From Rhizaria sp. SCN 62-66 (taxonomy: Eukaryota > Rhizaria, unplaced): DNA of 64,000 nucleotides. Position 1 is the stretch's first letter; every line of letters begins with the position of its first letter. The notes under the pieces are model-generated. The model was given only the letters and a program-made list of their open reading frames with translations. It was not told the DNA's origin and ran no database searches. The position numbers and the translations under genes are program-made. The DNA is taken from the NCBI GenBank assembly GCA_001724265.1, contig MEDY01000120.1, positions 54,225 to 118,224 on the forward strand, read 5' to 3'. Below, piece after piece: positions 44,696 through 55,451 of this stretch.

Positions 44696-47600
44696 TCATG
44701 AGCCCTTGCGCTTGAGCTGCTCCCACAGCTCCTCGGTGCCGTAGTAGTCGGTGTAGTAGTCCGAGTAGAAGGACGCGTAGTACTCGCCGTGGTACAGCGC
44801 CGTGGGCGTGCCCTGGCGCATCGAGCCGTGGCACTCGTCGCAGTAGTGGCTGTGGTACTTGCAGTAGTAGCAGTAGTAGTGCACCAGCGGGGACTGGCCC
44901 AGGGCCCAGACCATCGTGTGCGTCATCGCGTGGGTCACGGCGCGGCCAATGGTGTTCATCGCGCCCACGGTCGCGCGACGCACCACGTGGCTCGGCAGCA
45001 GGCGCAGCAGCAGCTCGGGGACCGTCGTGCCCACGGTCAGCGGCAGCGCGGCCGTGAGCACGTGCGTGATGGCGTGCGAGGTTGCGTCGGGCAGTATGCG
45101 CTTGCCCACGTCCGTCACCTTGTCGAACACCAGAGGCATTGTCTGCGCCGAAATCTGCTCTGCCGAGCCCTGCGCCATGGTCATCGTCAGCCGGTTCACC
45201 AGCCGCGTGAAGAGCTCGGACTTGAAGATTGGGATGATGCCCTCGCGGCTCGAGTTGACCGGCTCCGCGTCGTCTCCCATGCCCATGCCCATGTCCATGC
45301 CCATGTCGGCGGCGACGCGGGCGCGCGCGGCGGCGCTGGCGCGGGCGCTAGCGTGGGCGCCCGCCGAGGCCAGGGCCCCGTACTCCGTCCCCGCCAGCGC
45401 GTCGGCGGCGGCCGAGGTCTCGATGAGCGCAGCCAGTGGGATGCCGCCCGAGAGCGGGCGCGAGCCGCGCTCCTCGAGATCCGAAGCACGCGACCACAGG
45501 AACGGGGCCATGGCCTCCTCAGCGGCCTCGCGCGCCACGTACGCCGCGTAGTCGTCGCCCTCTTCTTCCTCCTCTTCGCCCTGGTTCTGCCCGGGGGCAG
45601 TGTCCGCGACCGAGACGCCGTGCGCGCGCGCGTGCTTGCGCAGCATCGCGTCGCGGGCCGCGGCGAGGTCCTCGGTGTAGGCGGGCACGCTGTTGTCGTC
45701 CGCCTCGGCCGCGATGCGCTCCCCCGCCTCGTTAACATGGGCGACGGGGGCGGCGTGGCCCTGCACGCGCGCGAGGGTCTCTGCGATGGTGGTGCCCTCA
45801 AAGCCCGGGAGCGGGCCCGCGAAGAGCTCGGCCAGCTCGCCCGGCGACAGCGCGCGGTCCTGGGCCGCGGTCACGAGGTCCTGGCGGCGCTCCTCGGCCG
45901 CGGCTGCGGGGGTGAGGCCCACGCGCGCGGAGGCCGCCCAGGCGTCCTCGACGGCCGTCGCGTCGAGCGTGCCCAACGTCGCCTCGCGGTCGCGCGGGTC
46001 GCCAGACAGCAGCGCGCGCGCGGCGGCGGCGGCCGCAACCTCGGAGGCGGGCGGCACGGGCGTCTTGGCCCTCCCCGCGGCGACGGCGCGACCGCCCAGC
46101 GCGACGTCCACGCGCGACTCGATGAAGGCAGAGACCAGGTCGCGGTCGCGCGCGCGGCGGCGGGCGTCGCGCAGCTGGTCCGGCACCAGCGCGAAGGGGT
46201 CCTTAGTGTATTTGGTGCTCAGCATGCGCGCCAGCGCGTTCGGCACGCGCGGGGCAGCAGTACTCACGGCCGTTGCGGAGGCGCTAGCAGAAGAACTCTG
46301 CGGCGAGCGGGCGATGGGCATGTGGGACAGCAGTTCTTGCTCGAGCAGCGAACCGCGCTCACTCGCCCTCTGGCCCACACTAGACGCGCTAGACGCACCA
46401 GAAGCAGCGCTGTTGACAGTGTTAGAAGCACTGTTGGCGGAGATGAAGTCGTTCTCGGTCTGGATGAAGGCCGAGAGCAGCCCGGAGAGCTCCTGTGCGT
46501 CGGCCACGGCCTCCTGCACGGCTTCCCGGGGCACGCCCTTGACCGCGCCGCTGCCGGCGCCACTGCCGCTGCTGAGGGTGGTGACCTGGTCGAGCTGGAG
46601 CAGGATGGCGTTGGCGATCTGCAGCGGCGCGTCCTGGCCCTCCATCCAATCACGCGGCGCGGCGTCGATGCCGGAGTTGATGAGCGCAGGGACGAGACAC
46701 TTAATCATGATGTTGACGATGATCAGGAACGGGATCGGGAAGGGACACATCAGGTTCGCAATCGGGTTGCGGAGGTCGCACCACACCCAGATGTTGAGCG
46801 GCGCGTCGATCGGGTTGCGGCCGTACGACGTCTGCCCGTTGCCCAGCCCGTCGCCAGTACCCGCGTACACCGTGCCGATGCCGTTGAAGAAGCCCGTGCC
46901 GCCCGAGAAGCGCGTGAGCGAGTTGGAGCGCTGGTTCTCACGGCCCAGCCGCTTGATGTCGTTGGATCGCAGCATCTTGGGCGGCAGCGCGGAGCCTCTG
47001 GCAGCCTTCTCACCCGTGCGCATGCGGATCGCCGGCGCCGCGGGGTCCTTCTCCTCCGGCACCTCGGTCTGCAGGTGCTCGGGCAGCTCGTAGGGCGCCA
47101 CGGGCGGCGCGAACGGCACTGCGCGCGGCGACGGCGAGGGCCGGGGCGGCACTGTGGCCCGGACGGCGCCCTTGCCGAACTGGGGCAGCGCGCCGGTCTT
47201 CTCGGCGTTGTCCAGCGCCGTCGCCACGGACGTCGACAGCGGCGCGTTGACCGAGGTCTTGAGCGAGCCGCGCACGGGCCCCGCGGCGGCCGCGGCGGCG
47301 GCGGCGGAGCCGGGGGCCGGCGCCACGGGCTTGTAGTGCTCCTCGGGCAGGAAGGGCCGCGGGTATGGCGCCGAGGCGGGCAGCACGGCCCCGGAGGCGG
47401 AGCGGCGGAGCGGGTCGTGGCCGCCGAGCGCGCCGGGCCGGGGTACAACGTCCGAGCCCCAGAACGGCTGCGGCGCGGACGGCGCCGTCACCGGCGGGAA
47501 AGGATTACTTGCACTCGCGCTCGCGCTGGCGTCGGTACCTGTGCTGGCACCGGTGCTTGTGGTGGCAGTGGCCTCAGTCTCGAGGAACACGCTGTCGCTC

Positions 47601-50029
47601 GCGTCGCCGTCGACGTAGGCGTAGGCCTCCAGAGGCGCAAGCTCGAAGAATGACAAGAACGAGTCACTTGCGTTGTCCTCAGTCTGGCGAGACGCAGCCG
47701 CATCAGTCTCAACATTGCCCGTGTTCACGATCACGTTGCTGTTGCTGCGGTAAGAAGTTGAGACGCCGTCCCCGGCGCCCTCGGCCCAGTCGGCCGCGGC
47801 GGGCGCCCCCGTAAACGCCTCGGGCCTGGCCTCGAAGAGCGTGTGCGGAACGGGGTCCTCCTCCTCGGCGAAGTCGCCCCAGTCGCCCCAGCCGCGCGCA
47901 GCCCAGTCGGGCGGCAGCGGCAGCGCGCGCTCCACCGCGCTCGCCACCACGGCGCTGTCGTACGTCGCGTTCGCACTGGCGCTGGCGCTGTTGCTGGCAT
48001 CAGACGCGTCGCAGTCGGCGGCGTTTGAGGTGCCGCTAGGGCTGCTGTGCGAGATGATGGTGGCGATTTCTGCGAACACGCCGCTCGCGTCCAGCTCGTC
48101 GCTCTGACCGTTCGCGCCGGCCGAGGCGCCAAAGGGGGAAGAGAGGCGGGCGAGCGCGGCGGTGCGGAGGGCCAGGATCGACTCGGGCTCCGCGCGGGGG
48201 CCGTAGAAAGTGCTATCATGCGCCTTGAGCATCGTCCCCGTCGCGCCAGCGCCGTTGCCGCTGCCGTTGCCGTTGCCGTTGCCCGAGAGAGGGCTGGGGT
48301 GGCTGTGTCCTGTGGCGAGCTTGAGCTTGCGCAGCGCAGACCGCAGGATGTCGAACCCCGTCTCCATGAACACCGGCGCATCGCTCTCGCTGTCGCCAAA
48401 GTCCCTTTTGTCGTTGCTGGCAGAGTTCGCCGTGTTGGCGCGGCTTGACTTTGAGTTCGCGAGCGCAGGGACGAGGTCGATGGTGACCGTGTTTCGCCCG
48501 CGGCCAGCGCGGCTAGTCGGGTCAATCCGGTCAATCCGGTATACGTCATCGATCACACGGCCGCGCAGCGTCGCCTTGCCGTCGTGCGCGGTCTGGCCAT
48601 CGCGCGCGGTGTTCTCGCCACTACCGTCGCCGCCGTCACCGGCGTGCTCGCCGTGGGCGCGGCGGTGGCCGCCCTTACTGCCGAGGCCCTTGCCCTTGCC
48701 CTTGCCGTGGCCCTTGCAGGCGGGCGCGGGGGGCGGGGTGGCGGTGAGGGCGGGCGCTAGCGGCGTCGAGGACCGGTCGGAGAGCCACGCAGCGCGCAGC
48801 GTCCAGCCAGCGATCCACGGCAGCGGCTCATCAACAGCAGCAGCAGCAGCAGCAGCGCTGTAGCTAGGGTTAGCGCTGTCGGTGTTGTTGTAGGAGTTGG
48901 GCGGGGCGGAGAAGCGGATGCGACACTGCAAACCAGACTGGGACTGGGCCTGGGGCTGAGACGCAGTGGCAGTGGCAGTGGCACTGGCGTCGTCGAAAGC
49001 GTACGAGAGGACGACGAGGCGCAACTCGTTGGCGTCCACGCTCACTGCGCTCTCACCGTCACGGCTCTCACCGCCGCCGCTGCCGCTGCCGCTGCCGCTG
49101 CCGTTGCCGCTGCCGCCGTCGCCGTCGCTGCTGCTGCTGCGGCGGCGGTGGTGGCTGCGGGGCGCGAGGGACGCAAACTGGCGCTGCGCCGCGGCCAGCA
49201 GAGCCGCCGCGGAGGCCTTGCTCGGCACGACACCATTCACACTTGCACTGGCAGGGTGAGCGACTGTGAAGTTGTTGGAGACGGCGTCGGACAGCCAGGC
49301 AGCGAGCGACTCCTCGGCGCGCGGGTCGAGCGGAAGGTAAGCCGCCCACACGGAAGTCAAGCCGCCGGTACCCGTGCTATCCGCGCCAGCGCTGGCGCCG
49401 GCGTAGGGCATGCCCGTCTCGGTGTCGATCGTGCGGGACACGCCCAGAGGCAGGAACCACTTAAGGTCATCGGTATTCGCGCCACTGCTTGCGCCACCCG
49501 TACTGTCGCACTGGGCGCCGCAGCAGAGGCGCGCGGCGGTGTGCGCGTGAAGCATCGAGGGCGGCGCGGCGACGGGCGCGAGCGTGGCCGTGCGGTGCTG
49601 GCGCTGCACCGCGGCGGCCGTGTAGAGCCGCTCCAGCGGCGCGGGCGCGGCCTCGGGCGAGGAGCTGTCTCCGGAGTGCAGCGTCGAGAGGAACAGCGGC
49701 TGGTCGAACTGGTATGACAGCTGCTGAACCGCGAACACGCGCAGCGGGGCAGCAGCGGTGTCGCTGTTGTGACTGTTATCGACGTCGGTCGGGGAGTTAG
49801 CCAGGGCAGTGAGGTGGCGAAGGCGGCAGCTCGAACGCAGTAGCTCGGGGCCCCACGCCGCGTCCGTCACAACGGGCCGGGGCGCGTCCGCCGCGACGGG
49901 CACCGCCGAGTCAGAACCAGAGCCAGAGCCAGAGGCAAAGACAGAGGCAGAGGCGGTGGCAGTGACAGGGGCGAGCAGAAGCAGGAACGAAAGGCAAAGA
50001 GAGAGCAACAGAGACATAAGGGGCGCCAT
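44696..50029 (-). CDS. Secretory-pathway protein with Tyr/Cys/His-rich C-terminal domain, unknown function
   Basis: One frame, 1777 aa from the ATG at 50029, ending TGA. That start is chosen because it yields a textbook signal peptide (MAPLMSLLLSLCLSFLLLLA, then TATA); the frame is open back to 50416. Residues 25 to about 1000 are Ser/Asn/Ala/Thr-rich with many potential N-glycosylation sites, Gly-Ser runs and acidic stretches. A more ordered part begins near residue 1040 with hydrophobic PIPFLIIVNIMIKCLVPALI. The C-terminal 180 residues hold amphipathic His/Thr-spaced helices (SHAITHVLTAALP, VTHAMTHTMVWALGQSPL) running into HYYCYYCKYHSHYCDECH and a Tyr-rich end (YYASFYSDYYTDYYG). From memory, similar Tyr-Cys endings occur in uncharacterised algal and protist proteins. 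The CxxC pattern could bind metal. No function is assigned. Confidence 0.7.
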   Translation of the reverse strand: MAPLMSLLLSLCLSFLLLLAPVTATASASVFASGSGSGSDSAVPVAADAPRPVVTDAAWGPELLRSSCRLRHLTALANSPTDVDNSHNSDTAAAPLRVFAVQQLSYQFDQPLFLSTLHSGDSSSPEAAPAPLERLYTAAAVQRQHRTATLAPVAAPPSMLHAHTAARLCCGAQCDSTGGASSGANTDDLKWFLPLGVSRTIDTETGMPYAGASAGADSTGTGGLTSVWAAYLPLDPRAEESLAAWLSDAVSNNFTVAHPASASVNGVVPSKASAAALLAAAQRQFASLAPRSHHRRRSSSSDGDGGSGNGSGSGSGSGGGESRDGESAVSVDANELRLVVLSYAFDDASATATATASQPQAQSQSGLQCRIRFSAPPNSYNNTDSANPSYSAAAAAAAVDEPLPWIAGWTLRAAWLSDRSSTPLAPALTATPPPAPACKGHGKGKGKGLGSKGGHRRAHGEHAGDGGDGSGENTARDGQTAHDGKATLRGRVIDDVYRIDRIDPTSRAGRGRNTVTIDLVPALANSKSSRANTANSASNDKRDFGDSESDAPVFMETGFDILRSALRKLKLATGHSHPSPLSGNGNGNGSGNGAGATGTMLKAHDSTFYGPRAEPESILALRTAALARLSSPFGASAGANGQSDELDASGVFAEIATIISHSSPSGTSNAADCDASDASNSASASANATYDSAVVASAVERALPLPPDWAARGWGDWGDFAEEEDPVPHTLFEARPEAFTGAPAAADWAEGAGDGVSTSYRSNSNVIVNTGNVETDAAASRQTEDNASDSFLSFFELAPLEAYAYVDGDASDSVFLETEATATTSTGASTGTDASASASASNPFPPVTAPSAPQPFWGSDVVPRPGALGGHDPLRRSASGAVLPASAPYPRPFLPEEHYKPVAPAPGSAAAAAAAAGPVRGSLKTSVNAPLSTSVATALDNAEKTGALPQFGKGAVRATVPPRPSPSPRAVPFAPPVAPYELPEHLQTEVPEEKDPAAPAIRMRTGEKAARGSALPPKMLRSNDIKRLGRENQRSNSLTRFSGGTGFFNGIGTVYAGTGDGLGNGQTSYGRNPIDAPLNIWVWCDLRNPIANLMCPFPIPFLIIVNIMIKCLVPALINSGIDAAPRDWMEGQDAPLQIANAILLQLDQVTTLSSGSGAGSGAVKGVPREAVQEAVADAQELSGLLSAFIQTENDFISANSASNTVNSAASGASSASSVGQRASERGSLLEQELLSHMPIARSPQSSSASASATAVSTAAPRVPNALARMLSTKYTKDPFALVPDQLRDARRRARDRDLVSAFIESRVDVALGGRAVAAGRAKTPVPPASEVAAAAAARALLSGDPRDREATLGTLDATAVEDAWAASARVGLTPAAAAEERRQDLVTAAQDRALSPGELAELFAGPLPGFEGTTIAETLARVQGHAAPVAHVNEAGERIAAEADDNSVPAYTEDLAAARDAMLRKHARAHGVSVADTAPGQNQGEEEEEEGDDYAAYVAREAAEEAMAPFLWSRASDLEERGSRPLSGGIPLAALIETSAAADALAGTEYGALASAGAHASARASAAARARVAADMGMDMGMGMGDDAEPVNSSREGIIPIFKSELFTRLVNRLTMTMAQGSAEQISAQTMPLVFDKVTDVGKRILPDATSHAITHVLTAALPLTVGTTVPELLLRLLPSHVVRRATVGAMNTIGRAVTHAMTHTMVWALGQSPLVHYYCYYCKYHSHYCDECHGSMRQGTPTALYHGEYYASFYSDYYTDYYGTEELWEQLKRKGS

Positions 50030-50842
50030 AGTAAGCGCGGCAGACAAGCGCTGGCTACGACAGGTCTGCGCGAGCTCACCGCGCTGCTCCAGCCGCTGGG
50101 CCAGGGCTGTCTGTGTGTTGGACAGCGGCGGCGGCGGCGAAGTGGTGGATTGTAGCAGGGACACCGACCGACGCGCCGAGGGAAGCGGCGCGCGCGGCCA
50201 GTGCTGCTGAAACGAGGGCCCGCAGGGTGGCATCACGCCTGAGGTCCGCACGTACACACTGCGCGGGGTTTGGATAAAGCCAGGATTGATTGAGGGGGAG
50301 CAGCGGGTGTGGGAGCAAGGGGAGAGCAGTAAAGAGAGAAGGGGCGAGAGAGGGGCGAAAAAGTCAGGTATCGAGCGTGTACAATCGTCAGTAGAGAAAA
50401 TGAACAAATGATACAAAGCCTATTATCTTTCGATTTCATGAAATGTTTTTGGTAGGTGCGCAGGACGGATTCAGGGTCGGCTATCAGGTTCTTTTTGTGC
50501 CCGTTTGTTGACCTTTGCTCAGCGAAAGGAGGCAGCAGTCGAGGCAACATGGTTCGCAAAAAAGGGTCTGGAAGCAGAGAGATTCGTTCGTCGGTCAGCA
50601 AAGACGGCGTGAAGAAAAGCCTAAAGAGCGAGTCGCAATCGACGTCAATATCGCTTTAATCGTACTATTTTACAGAATCACTTGCCATGTTTTTGTTTAT
50701 TTGTTTTTATCTCCGTTACCGAATGGTATTACCTTCGCTATCCCTCGCCTCTCACCGTTGCTCTGCCCCATCACCTTTCCCCTGCGTCCCGTCCTCTCCC
50801 CTCGCGTCCCTCGCCTTCTGTCACTCTTCCTGACTCGCACAG
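50030..50842. other. Divergent promoter region, secretory-protein gene and GET4
   Basis: About 0.8 kb. The minus-strand frame of the secretory protein stays open to 50416 but is Pro/Ser-rich leader-like sequence. A 36-codon Lys/Ser-rich open frame (50549-50659, +) lies upstream of GET4 and could be a uORF at most. Bases 50660-50842 are pyrimidine-rich, as expected of the GET4 leader. Confidence 0.45.
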
Positions 50843-52140
50843 ATGTCGTACTCTCACGCGCTTCCCGCCACGCACGGCGGCGTAGACATTTCCGCCAAGA
50901 TCGAGACTTTCATGTCGAACAAGCAGTACTACGAGGCTGAGCAGCTCTTCATGACGCAGGTCAACCGCGCCGTCGCGCAGAAGAACTACGCCACCGCCGA
51001 CGATCTCGCGCAGCGCGGTATCCAGGCCATGCTTACCGTCGCACAGGCCCACGTCTCGGCGCACGCTCCGTCGTCCGTCAAGAGCGCCGTTCTGGCTGCT
51101 GGCGAGCTCGGCAAGCTCTACATCTCCGCCCTCAAGCGGTCCGGTGCCGCGCTGTCCGAGTCCGTCGTCGACGACATCATCCGCCTCGGCGCCGCGATGG
51201 CCGCCGTACGTACCGCCGCCGAGGCACAGGGCGCGGCGTACAACGACAATGATGAGAGCGGCGAGCGCGCCTCGCTGCCCGCCATTTCGCGCGTCGCGGA
51301 GACCTTCCTCCGCGAGGCCCAGGTACGCCTGCTAACTCACGTTTCAAACGATACATGATTTATATCGCTTACACGCAAATATTTATTAAGTCATTATATA
51401 TCAATAGTTTCGTTAAAGTATTCTACCACTTTTTACGACGAGTGATGCTTATTTATCGATATGTCTTAACTCTTCCTTGGTGTCTTCCTTTGTCTTCGCA
51501 GGAGTGGGTTGCCGATACCGCGGCCGCCGCCTCCGACGCGTCTTACCCCTCGTACGGCTCCCCGCGCATCGAGGCCGCCCGCGCGGCCGTTGTGGAGCTG
51601 CTCCGCGGGCCCATCGCGGCGCAGCCCCACTACGCCCGCGCCTTCGCCTATGCCGCCTCCGCGGGCTCCGCCGTCGACACCGCCTACGCGACGACCTTCG
51701 CCACCTGGCTTAAGGCCCAACGCGGCGGCGACGCCGACTGGTCCCTCGCCCAGTGCCTCCGCGGCGGCCTCTACGCTGTCGCCCTCGCGCTTGAGGGCAC
51801 CGACCTCCGCGGCGCCAATGCCGTTGCGGCGGCGGTCGAGGCCGCATTCCCCTCGGCCGAGGTCGCGGCGTCGGGCTCGGCGGCCGCCGCGGCGCTGCGC
51901 GAGTTCACGGCGCAGCTGCTGGCGCTGGCGCGCTGCGACAAGGCCGCTGCGCCGCTGTTTGAGAGCGCGCGCAAGGCCGCCGCCAAGAAGGGCGTGTTCG
52001 AGAAGGAGGGCGAGGAGGCGTTCCCGTTGTCAGCGGCCGTGGCCAAGGTCGGCGCGGCGCTGTTCGATGTGCAGCCGCCGCGCGGGATGCTCGAAGAGCT
52101 TCTCGGCATCTCCAACATCGGCGACCTCTTCAAGAATTGA
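50843..52140 (+). CDS. GET4: GET4/TRC35 homologue, tail-anchored protein targeting
   Basis: Exons 50843-51322 and 51502-52140 (372 aa, phase 0; intron 179 nt, GTACGC...TTCGCAG). GET4 is the cytosolic helical-repeat protein that, with GET5 or BAG6, hands newly made tail-anchored membrane proteins to the ATPase GET3 for ER insertion. Visible features are an all-helical sequence, the N-terminal repeat YYEAEQLFMTQVNRAVAQKN and the C-terminal helix GMLEELLGISNIGDLFKN. Reading through the intron would stop after 11 codons, so splicing is required. Family call rests on the helical pattern and N-terminal motif; length fits. Ends in TGA. Confidence 0.8.
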
Positions 52141-52555
52141 AATGGGCCGGGCGACTGCGAACAAATAGCGACGAACGAGCAAGCTACTCTCTACGACGAC
52201 GCTGACGATTAAGTCTGAGACGACAAGCAGGAGACTCTTGAGCTGGAGTCTGCGTCGGTGATTGGCATGACTAGGATAAGTTGTTGTACACGAGTGAGCT
52301 TGCTGGTGTCATACCATAGCTCAAGCTTCGTATGTTCGAGGTTGAGACACATGCACAAGAGTGTGGTGTCTGGCGGGCCAGAGCTCTGGCTGCTCTCAAG
52401 TAGTATACAAAAAGTGTTTATGTTCTGAAGTCATATCTCGCGCATTTCATCATCAAACTAGATTTACAGAATTGAACAGAATCTACAACTTCGTCATTTT
52501 TTTCATTTTCTTTTTATACATCGCCAGTGTTTTGTTAAGGGGTATATCGGCGCGA
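52141..52555. other. Intergenic region between GET4 and small membrane-protein gene
   Basis: About 415 nt, balanced composition becoming T-rich just before the next start codon. The next gene's frame is open back to 52361, but that part lacks coding bias. Confidence 0.5.
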
Positions 52556-53362
52556 ATGGATTCTACTCTTCGGGACCGCCGTCCAGCCCCGCCCTCCGCG
52601 GCCGCTGCTGCTCCCGCGGCCTCTCTCGCGCGCTCCGCAGCCCAGCAGGTGGACCGCAGCCGCGCCGGCCCACTGCCCTTGCCCTTGCTGCCTCCGCGCG
52701 CCACAGCAATCCTTGCAGCCGCCGCCCTGCGCGCCCGCGATACTGACAAGAGCAACAGCAACGATACCACCAACAGCAACAACAGCAACAACAGCAGCAA
52801 CAGCAGCAACAGCAGCGGTGTAGCAGGCGATGACAGCGACTGCGGCGGCAGCGGTGAGGCAGCCGGCACCCGCGCGCGCGCCGCGAGCAAGCGCGCTCTG
52901 CGCGATGCGGCCTCCGAGGCCGTGTTGGCACGCTCGGCGGCTCTGCTGTCCTCACGGCAGTCGCAGACGCACGCGCAGCAGCGGCGTCGGCGCGGGGCCC
53001 TCGCGCGCGCGCTCGTCCCGCTCGTCGTGCTGGCCTTTGTCTACGCGGGGTACTGGCTCTGGCGGCGGTCGGCGCACCACGCGGCCTTCTGCTGCGGTCG
53101 CGCGGAGACTGTTGCCGTCCCCACCGTCTTTGCTGCTGCACATGTCCCCCGTGACGCAGCAACGGTCGGCACTGAGACCGAGATGACCTCGGCAACTGCG
53201 ACTGGGACTGGGACTGGGCCTGCGGCTGACATCAAGAGCGCTGCTGCTGCAGGTGTGGGCAACACGGGCACTGTGCGGGCGCGTATCCTGCGTCTCGTGT
53301 GCACCTGTGCCGACGACGACATCGCCTTGCCACATCCCGCGCCACAACCCACAGTCCCTTGA
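52556..53362 (+). CDS. Hypothetical single-span membrane protein
   Basis: 268 aa ending TGA. The first GC-rich, coding-biased ATG is at 52556 (MDSTLRDRRPAPPS). The N-terminal 150 residues are Ala/Ser/Asn-rich, including an Asn/Ser run from AAC/AGC repeats (52750-52820) and Arg-rich patches. One clear membrane helix follows (ALARALVPLVVLAFVYAGYW) flanked by Arg on both sides, and then about 100 Thr/Ala-rich residues. Charge distribution does not settle topology. No family recognised. A likely poly(A) signal AATAAA sits at 53474-53479. Confidence 0.5.
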   Translation: MDSTLRDRRPAPPSAAAAAPAASLARSAAQQVDRSRAGPLPLPLLPPRATAILAAAALRARDTDKSNSNDTTNSNNSNNSSNSSNSSGVAGDDSDCGGSGEAAGTRARAASKRALRDAASEAVLARSAALLSSRQSQTHAQQRRRRGALARALVPLVVLAFVYAGYWLWRRSAHHAAFCCGRAETVAVPTVFAAAHVPRDAATVGTETEMTSATATGTGTGPAADIKSAAAAGVGNTGTVRARILRLVCTCADDDIALPHPAPQPTVP

Positions 53363-53589
53363 AGTGCTCCAGCAAGCATGCTGAAGAGATATTTTCGTAT
53401 GATAACAATGTTATATAGATATTTAGGTCACCAAATAATATGTATTTGTTTATACTAAAGTATTATTCAAAGAAATAAACCAACCCGGCCCCTTGTTTTG
53501 TCCCTCATCATAACTCCAAGCAAAGCACAACAAAAAGAGATCTTTTAGTTTTCTTCAAACAGTTGTAATATTTCTTTCTCAAGCTTCAC

Positions 53590-55451
53590 TCAAAAGTACC
53601 GCTTGTGGATGATGGTCTTGTCGGCCTCGAACTCGGCGCGCGTGACACGGCAGAGCTGGAACGTGGGCAGACTGGCGAACATGGACGCACCGACCCACGA
53701 GGCCCACTTGCGCGACATATCCAGCACCAGGTTCACCGGCACGCGGCCCTGCGTGCGCTTGACGAGCTCGCTCTTGACGCGCAGCGGGAGTCCCGGCAGC
53801 AGCGAGCCGCCACCGACGACGACGACGCAGTTGTAGAGGTCCTCGCGCAGCGCGGGGTCGCACGCTGCGATCGCGCAATGGAGCATCTCCCCCGCGCCGT
53901 CAGCGGGCCGTGCCGCGGGGGTCGCCGCCAGCAGCTGCAGCGCGGGGGACCGGATCGGGATCGAGGCCAGTGACAGCGGCAGCGGGAAGTGGCGCATCGG
54001 GCCCCCGCCACTGCCGGAGCCGGGGGCGTTGCTGTTGTTGCCGCCGCCGCCGCGGACGCCGCGACCGCCGCCCCGGCCGCCGCCACGACGCGCGCTGCTG
54101 CCGCCGGTGTCGTCGCCATTGATGTCGCCGTTGCCGTCGCCCTCGTTGTCGTCGTCGTCGTCGCCGTCGCCGTTGCCGCCGCCGCGGGGACGGCTGCTGC
54201 TGCCGGCGGCGCCGTCGCCGTCGGCGTGCGCGGCCGCGACAGGGTATAGCGAGGACGGGTTGACGACGGCCCCCGTGGCGTCAGTCGCGGTGACCGCGCG
54301 CGCGGGCGAGAAGATGACCTCCGCGGCGGCCGCGCGCAGGGGCTCGTCGAGGCGCAGGATGGAGCCGTCGGGCAGCTCGAAGTCCGCCGCGCCCACGGTC
54401 ACCGCCGCGGCCGCGGCCGCAATCGCCGCATCCGTCTCAGACACGCCCGCTGTCGCGCCGGAAGCGGAGGCGGAGACGGAGGGCGTGGGGGAGCAGATGC
54501 AAACGCGCTCCTTGATGGTGCGTGCGAGGTCAAGCTGCGCGTGGGGGTTGTTTCCCAGCGCCGCAAGGACGCCCACCTCGGCGAGCGCGGCCAGCAGCAG
54601 CTGCGTAATGTCGGCGCCCGCGACGCCGAGGTTCTGCGCCGCGTGGTTGAGCGCGAGGCCCTCGAAGACGGGCACGGCCGAGGTGACGCCCTCACCGATG
54701 TCCAGCACGACGCCCGTGGTACAGCCGGTAGAGAAGAGCGCGAGCACAGCAGAGTTGTACAGGTACAGGCTGGGCGGCGCAAGCCGCTTGAACAGGTGCT
54801 CGACGAGGTCGGAGCGCGTTTGCGGGCGCGAGTTAGGGGAGACGGCGATCATCAGCGGGTGCTGCGTGAGGCATGGTGATAGGTTGGGTTTGTTAGGGAA
54901 GATTGTGGTGATTGGGAAGTCAAGTGAGATAGAAAAAGACATAATTTTAAATTAAAAACTACCCCGTTACTATAATATATCAGAGTGATATCAGTTGAGT
55001 CAAATTGCAGCGAGAAACAGATCATAGAAAGAGAGATACTGGGGAAGAGCAGCTTTGTTAAGGAGAGTTGAGCGGAGAGGGGACGTACGAGAGCGGGCTC
55101 GCGAACGGCGAGCGAGACGCAGATAACGTGCTCGATAAGGAGCTCGAAGGCCTCCCAGTCCTTGATGACGCCCCGCTCGATGGGGCGGATGACTGCGAGC
55201 GTCTGCTTGCCCGTGGCCTCGAGGGCCAGACGCAGCGCGTCGAGCGCGGCGTAGCCGAAAACCCACTCCAGGTCCTTGAAGACGTGCGAGACTTCAGCGG
55301 GCACGGCCTGGTTGGCGAGATGAATGGCGATGGAAGGGATCACAACGCGCGGAATGTCTTCGCCGGCGAATCCGGCCTTGATGTAGCCGGATCCGGGGTC
55401 GATCACAATGACGTCGTGCTCCGCCAAAGTGGACATCGGGACGGGGTTCAT
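53590..55451 (-). CDS. Divergent actin-related protein
   Basis: Exons 55451-55089 and 54861-53590 (544 aa), phase 0; the 227-nt intron starts GTACGT and ends ACGCAG. The junction restores the actin-family strand (REPALHPLMIAVSPNSR). Actin-fold landmarks are phosphate loop 1 DPGSGYIKAGFAGED (18-32), phosphate loop 2 DIGEGVTSAVPVFEG (from 175), ELPDGSILRLDEPLR, and GGGSLLPGLPLRVKSEL near the C-terminus. About 90 Ala/Gly/Asp/Asn-rich residues are inserted before the last third. The C-terminus lacks the canonical actin ending. It is not conventional actin; whether it is an Arp of the nuclear remodeller class, the dynactin class or a lineage-specific one cannot be decided by eye. The ATG at 55451 gives a short leader before the first strand. 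Ends in TGA. Confidence 0.85.
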
